A stretch of DNA of 41,922 nucleotides from Pseudomonas sp. Fl4BN1 (GTDB lineage: Bacteria; Pseudomonadota; Gammaproteobacteria; Pseudomonadales; Pseudomonadaceae), in NCBI RefSeq assembly GCF_009908285.1, contig NZ_JAAARM010000046.1, positions 1 to 41,922 of the forward strand, given 5' to 3'. Each line of letters opens with the position of its first letter. Positions within the stretch are counted from its first letter, which is position 1. Below the pieces are notes generated by a model. It was given only the letters and a program-made list of their open reading frames with translations. It had not been told where the DNA came from and made no database searches. Positions 40,239 to 41,922 of this stretch are shown here, one piece after another. A program made the translations under genes and the position numbers.

Positions 40239-40660
40239 ACAAAGCAGCGTATAAAAATGGAGTGGAGGCTTGCCGCGCTGGCTTTGAACGTTTGAAAGCC
40301 GGAAAGCCGGAACATCCCGCGCATATAGGTCTTCCTTCGTCAAAAATAACACCAGGAACTGTGAGTGTAGAGGCTGGTTTCGACCGGGGATATCTCAAAA
40401 AATCCCGTCAAATTCACATACATCTAATTGATGAAATTAATAGCTATCGCAAGCGCCTAAAATCCGATTCCTCAACTAATCTGACACGCTTCACCCAGGT
40501 ATTGAAAAAATCAGAGCAGAAAGACTTTGAAATACAATACCTTCATGACCTTACGCAAAAGATAATTGCTCAAAACCTTCAACTTGTCGAAAGAGTACGC
40601 ACTCTGGAATTGGAGCTAAAAAGTTACCGTAATGTTCAAAAAATTCAGAGTGAGCCTTAG
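40235..40660 (+). CDS. Small coiled-coil accessory protein (TnpC/DUF6262-like)
   Basis: This 141-residue protein starts at TTG 40235, whose last two bases are the first two of the upstream stop (TTGA), so translation is coupled. The middle segment ITPGTVSVEAGFDRGYLKKS followed by RQIHIHLIDEI has the form of the DUF6262/TnpC helix-turn-helix that accompanies Tn554-type recombinases. The C-terminal third (KSEQKDFEIQYLHDLTQKII, LVERVRTLELELKS) predicts a coiled coil. In Tn554 the small TnpC affects orientation and frequency of transposition. Equivalent role here is inference. Confidence 0.7.
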   Translation: MNKAAYKNGVEACRAGFERLKAGKPEHPAHIGLPSSKITPGTVSVEAGFDRGYLKKSRQIHIHLIDEINSYRKRLKSDSSTNLTRFTQVLKKSEQKDFEIQYLHDLTQKIIAQNLQLVERVRTLELELKSYRNVQKIQSEP

Positions 40661-40860
40661 CTCTTTTCCTTTAATTAATGTCCTCTCTGGTATTGCTGCG
40701 CCCCCTCTATCTCATATCGCTGGCTCGTCAGACCGAGCGTGTGGATACCTGCCATAAATTCAGCCCCAATCCCCTCCCTGTCGTTCAAGGTCGCACCAAT
40801 GGCGACGAAAAAATAATCAGATACAGCACGTAGTTACCAAGATCACTCATCACACAACTA
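40661..40860. other. Non-coding stretch after the recombinase operon
   Basis: No terminator, coding frame or recognisable repeat was found in these 200 bases. Composition stays lower in GC than the chromosome to the left, so it still appears to belong to the accessory segment. Confidence 0.35.
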
Positions 40861-41022
40861 ATGAACGGGGTTTCAGTAGATAGTCCGCGCCCCTTGCAAG
40901 ACAAACATGGAAAAGTACTAGACTTTGAATCGCTCGACCATATGCAATTGTTGGTCGGCTATGCCAGACAGGAGAATGATTTTGAGGAGAATCGAAACAC
41001 TGAACATGACAAGCACTCATAG
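40861..41022 (+). CDS. Possible 53-residue acidic protein
   Basis: ATG 40861 to TAG 41022 encodes a 53-residue polar product starting MNGVSVDSPRPLQDKHGKVL, with an amphipathic middle (LDHMQLLVGYARQE) and a His/Asp/Glu-rich tail. No ribosome-binding site is visible and no family is recognised. It is listed because it is the only plausible frame between the recombinase operon and the aminotransferase fragment; it may be a gene remnant. Confidence 0.25.
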   Translation: MNGVSVDSPRPLQDKHGKVLDFESLDHMQLLVGYARQENDFEENRNTEHDKHS

Positions 41023-41093
41023 CGTCACTGCAGAAATTAGCACTAAGCAACTGCTATCAACGCAGGAATACTCCTGGGGCTTCTCAATCCTGT

Positions 41094-41140
41094 GATCGGG
41101 GCTAGTACCGTAGGTAAACAATTGGTACTTAGCCCTGATC
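41094..41140. repeat. Long imperfect inverted repeat
   Basis: GATCGGGGCTAGTACC (41094-41109) and GGTACTTAGCCCTGATC (41124-41140) are complementary except for one mismatch and one extra base, with a 14-base spacer. There is no T-run on either strand. It is downstream of the aminotransferase fragment. It could be a recombination site, a remnant element end or an untypical terminator. Confidence 0.5.
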
Positions 41141-41168
41141 GACAGACGCTTGCGAAAGGTTCTTGCTG

Positions 41169-41746
41169 TTATTTAACTTGGCCAGCTTGGAACCACTGCC
41201 AAGTTGCATCCAATGATTCCTCAAAGCATTTCAGGATGGCTTGGATGTCTTCTTCTTTGGAAATTAACGGAGGGCAAAAAGCGACAGCGTCGCCCATCGC
41301 GCGGCTGATCATGCCCAGATCCTGAGCTCGTGCCGACAGGTACCGTCCCAAGCGCCCCCCAGTTTCAAACGGCGCTTTTGTTTCCTTATCAGCAACCAAC
41401 TCCACCGCAGCGATCAAGCCAACGCCACGAATCTCCCCCACCAGTGGGTGATCAGCGAACCGTTGAAGGCCATCACGCAGGATTTCTCCCATACGTGCAG
41501 CATGCCAAACCAGCTCTTCATCCTGGATGATCTTGATGTTTTCCAAAGCGACCGCAGTTGCGACCGGATGACCACTGCCAGTAAATCCGTGACCAAGAGT
41601 TCCGATCGTATGGCTTTGGTCTGCAATTCCTTGATAAACCAAGTCGTTGATCAATATGGCCGCAATCGGTTGGTAGGACGAAGACAGCTGCTTGGACAAA
41701 ACCATGACGTCTGGTTTGATCCCAAACGTCTGGCAACCAAACATAT
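41169..41746 (-). pseudogene. Class III aminotransferase, 3' fragment cut by IS
   Basis: The last about 192 codons of a PLP-dependent class III (omega) aminotransferase are present, reading NMFGCQTFGIKPDVMVLSKQ onward to AGQVK. The PLP lysine is in LSKQLSSSYQP, and GTLGHGFTGSGHPVATAVAL and GEIRGVGLIAAVEL follow the family. Intact homologues have GRTG just before NMFGCQ; here the IS3-type terminal sequence begins at 41747 instead. The gene body before the break, including the N-terminal domain, is not in the window. It cannot form an active enzyme as it stands. Confidence 0.85.
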
Positions 41747-41922
41747 TGGACTACCCCCATTCCAATAGACATTTTCCGGCCTCATAACGAGGCGCTTTCA
41801 AAGGCCTCAGGACTGACGCCGCCCAAGTGACTATGACGGCGAGTACGGTTGTAAAACACTTCGATGTAATCGAACACATCGGCCCTGGCCAAGTCACGGG
41901 TTTTGTAGATGCGCTTACGGAT
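41747..41922 (-). mobile_element. IS3-family insertion sequence, one end
   Basis: The element begins TGGACTACCCCCATTCC at 41747 (TG...CA end type, like other IS3-family terminal repeats) and continues off the right edge. Its transposase reads leftward to 41782. Insertion interrupted the aminotransferase gene. The target duplication cannot be checked because only one end is visible. Confidence 0.8.
41782..41922 (-). CDS. IS3-family transposase OrfB, C-terminal part
   Basis: The minus-strand frame from the right edge reads IRKRIYKTRDLARADVFDYI, then EVFYNRTRRHSHLGGVSPEA and FESASL before TGA at 41782-41784. This is the canonical end of the IS3-family DDE integrase (the region around YNxxRRHSxLGxxSP). 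The catalytic DDE core lies outside the window. The subgroup cannot be fixed from this part. Confidence 0.9.
   Translation of the reverse strand: MRKRIYKTRDLARADVFDYIEVFYNRTRRHSHLGGVSPEAFESASL

Larger units (their letters stand above)
34699..41746. mobile_element. Multi-recombinase mobile element (right end not in window)
   Basis: The left edge is fixed to within one or two bases at 34698/34699 by loss of alcohol-dehydrogenase homology. Inside are four tightly linked co-directional genes (34816-40660): two tyrosine recombinases with complete catalytic sets, a recombinase-like protein missing key residues, and a small coiled-coil protein. Codon use is markedly AT-richer than in neighbours. 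The layout is related to Tn554 (tnpA/B/C), RIT elements and Gamma-Mobile-Trio modules, but with an extra member. The right boundary is unknown; the end given is only where an IS element begins. The aminotransferase fragment at 41169 may be cargo or other DNA. Confidence 0.7.

Overview
The window looks like a chromosome segment of a Pseudomonas species, most likely of the P. fluorescens group. The evidence is high-GC codon use, an ETF block with EtfBA divergent from ETF-ubiquinone oxidoreductase, the ATP-grasp/alpha-E/transglutaminase cluster, and a PsrA-type palindrome at the ETF-QO promoter. No rRNA, tRNA or CRISPR array was seen.

Layout. (1) 1-10668 is one end of a P2-like prophage. It carries gpO (off the left edge), gpP terminase, gpQ portal, the Ogr late activator, a run of small unknown genes, a toprim primase-helicase with a GGAAC repeat field just beyond its 3' end (a candidate replication origin), then Cox, the C repressor and integrase. 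The remaining head and tail genes lie outside the window. (2) 10710-19554 is ordinary chromosome: a lone crotonase, a PlsC-type acyltransferase, CorA, a GMP-synthase-like amidotransferase, a thiolase/FadB-like beta-oxidation pair, a 31-residue membrane peptide, and a periplasmic rhodanese-like protein coupled to a c-type cytochrome. (3) 19617-29434 holds the transglutaminase/alpha-E/ATP-grasp operon, RraB, several small Pseudomonas proteins, a START-domain protein, a MocR-type regulator, and a three-gene envelope operon (solute-binding protein, DUF4398 lipoprotein, OmpA-like lipoprotein). (4) 29515-33410 carries etfBA and, divergently, ETF-QO. These pass electrons from acyl-CoA dehydrogenases to ubiquinone and so fit functionally with the beta-oxidation genes upstream. 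(5) 33504-34698 is an AraC regulator divergent from an alcohol dehydrogenase gene that stops after 41 codons.

(6) From about 34699 to the right edge the DNA is accessory. An AT-richer, tightly coupled four-gene operon (34816-40660) encodes an apparently active tyrosine recombinase, a degenerate recombinase-like protein with a Cys/His cluster, a second apparently active recombinase with its own Cys cluster, and a small coiled-coil protein. Its left end sits exactly in the codons for the catalytic-zinc motif (CGVCH) of the alcohol dehydrogenase. The architecture recalls Tn554 tnpABC, the recombinase-in-trio (RIT) elements and the Gamma-Mobile-Trio modules, but there are four genes here, not three. 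The right end of this element is not in the window. It is followed by a class III aminotransferase fragment cut by an IS3-family element that runs off the right edge. This multi-recombinase element is the best candidate for an undescribed system; the GGAAC field in the prophage is second.
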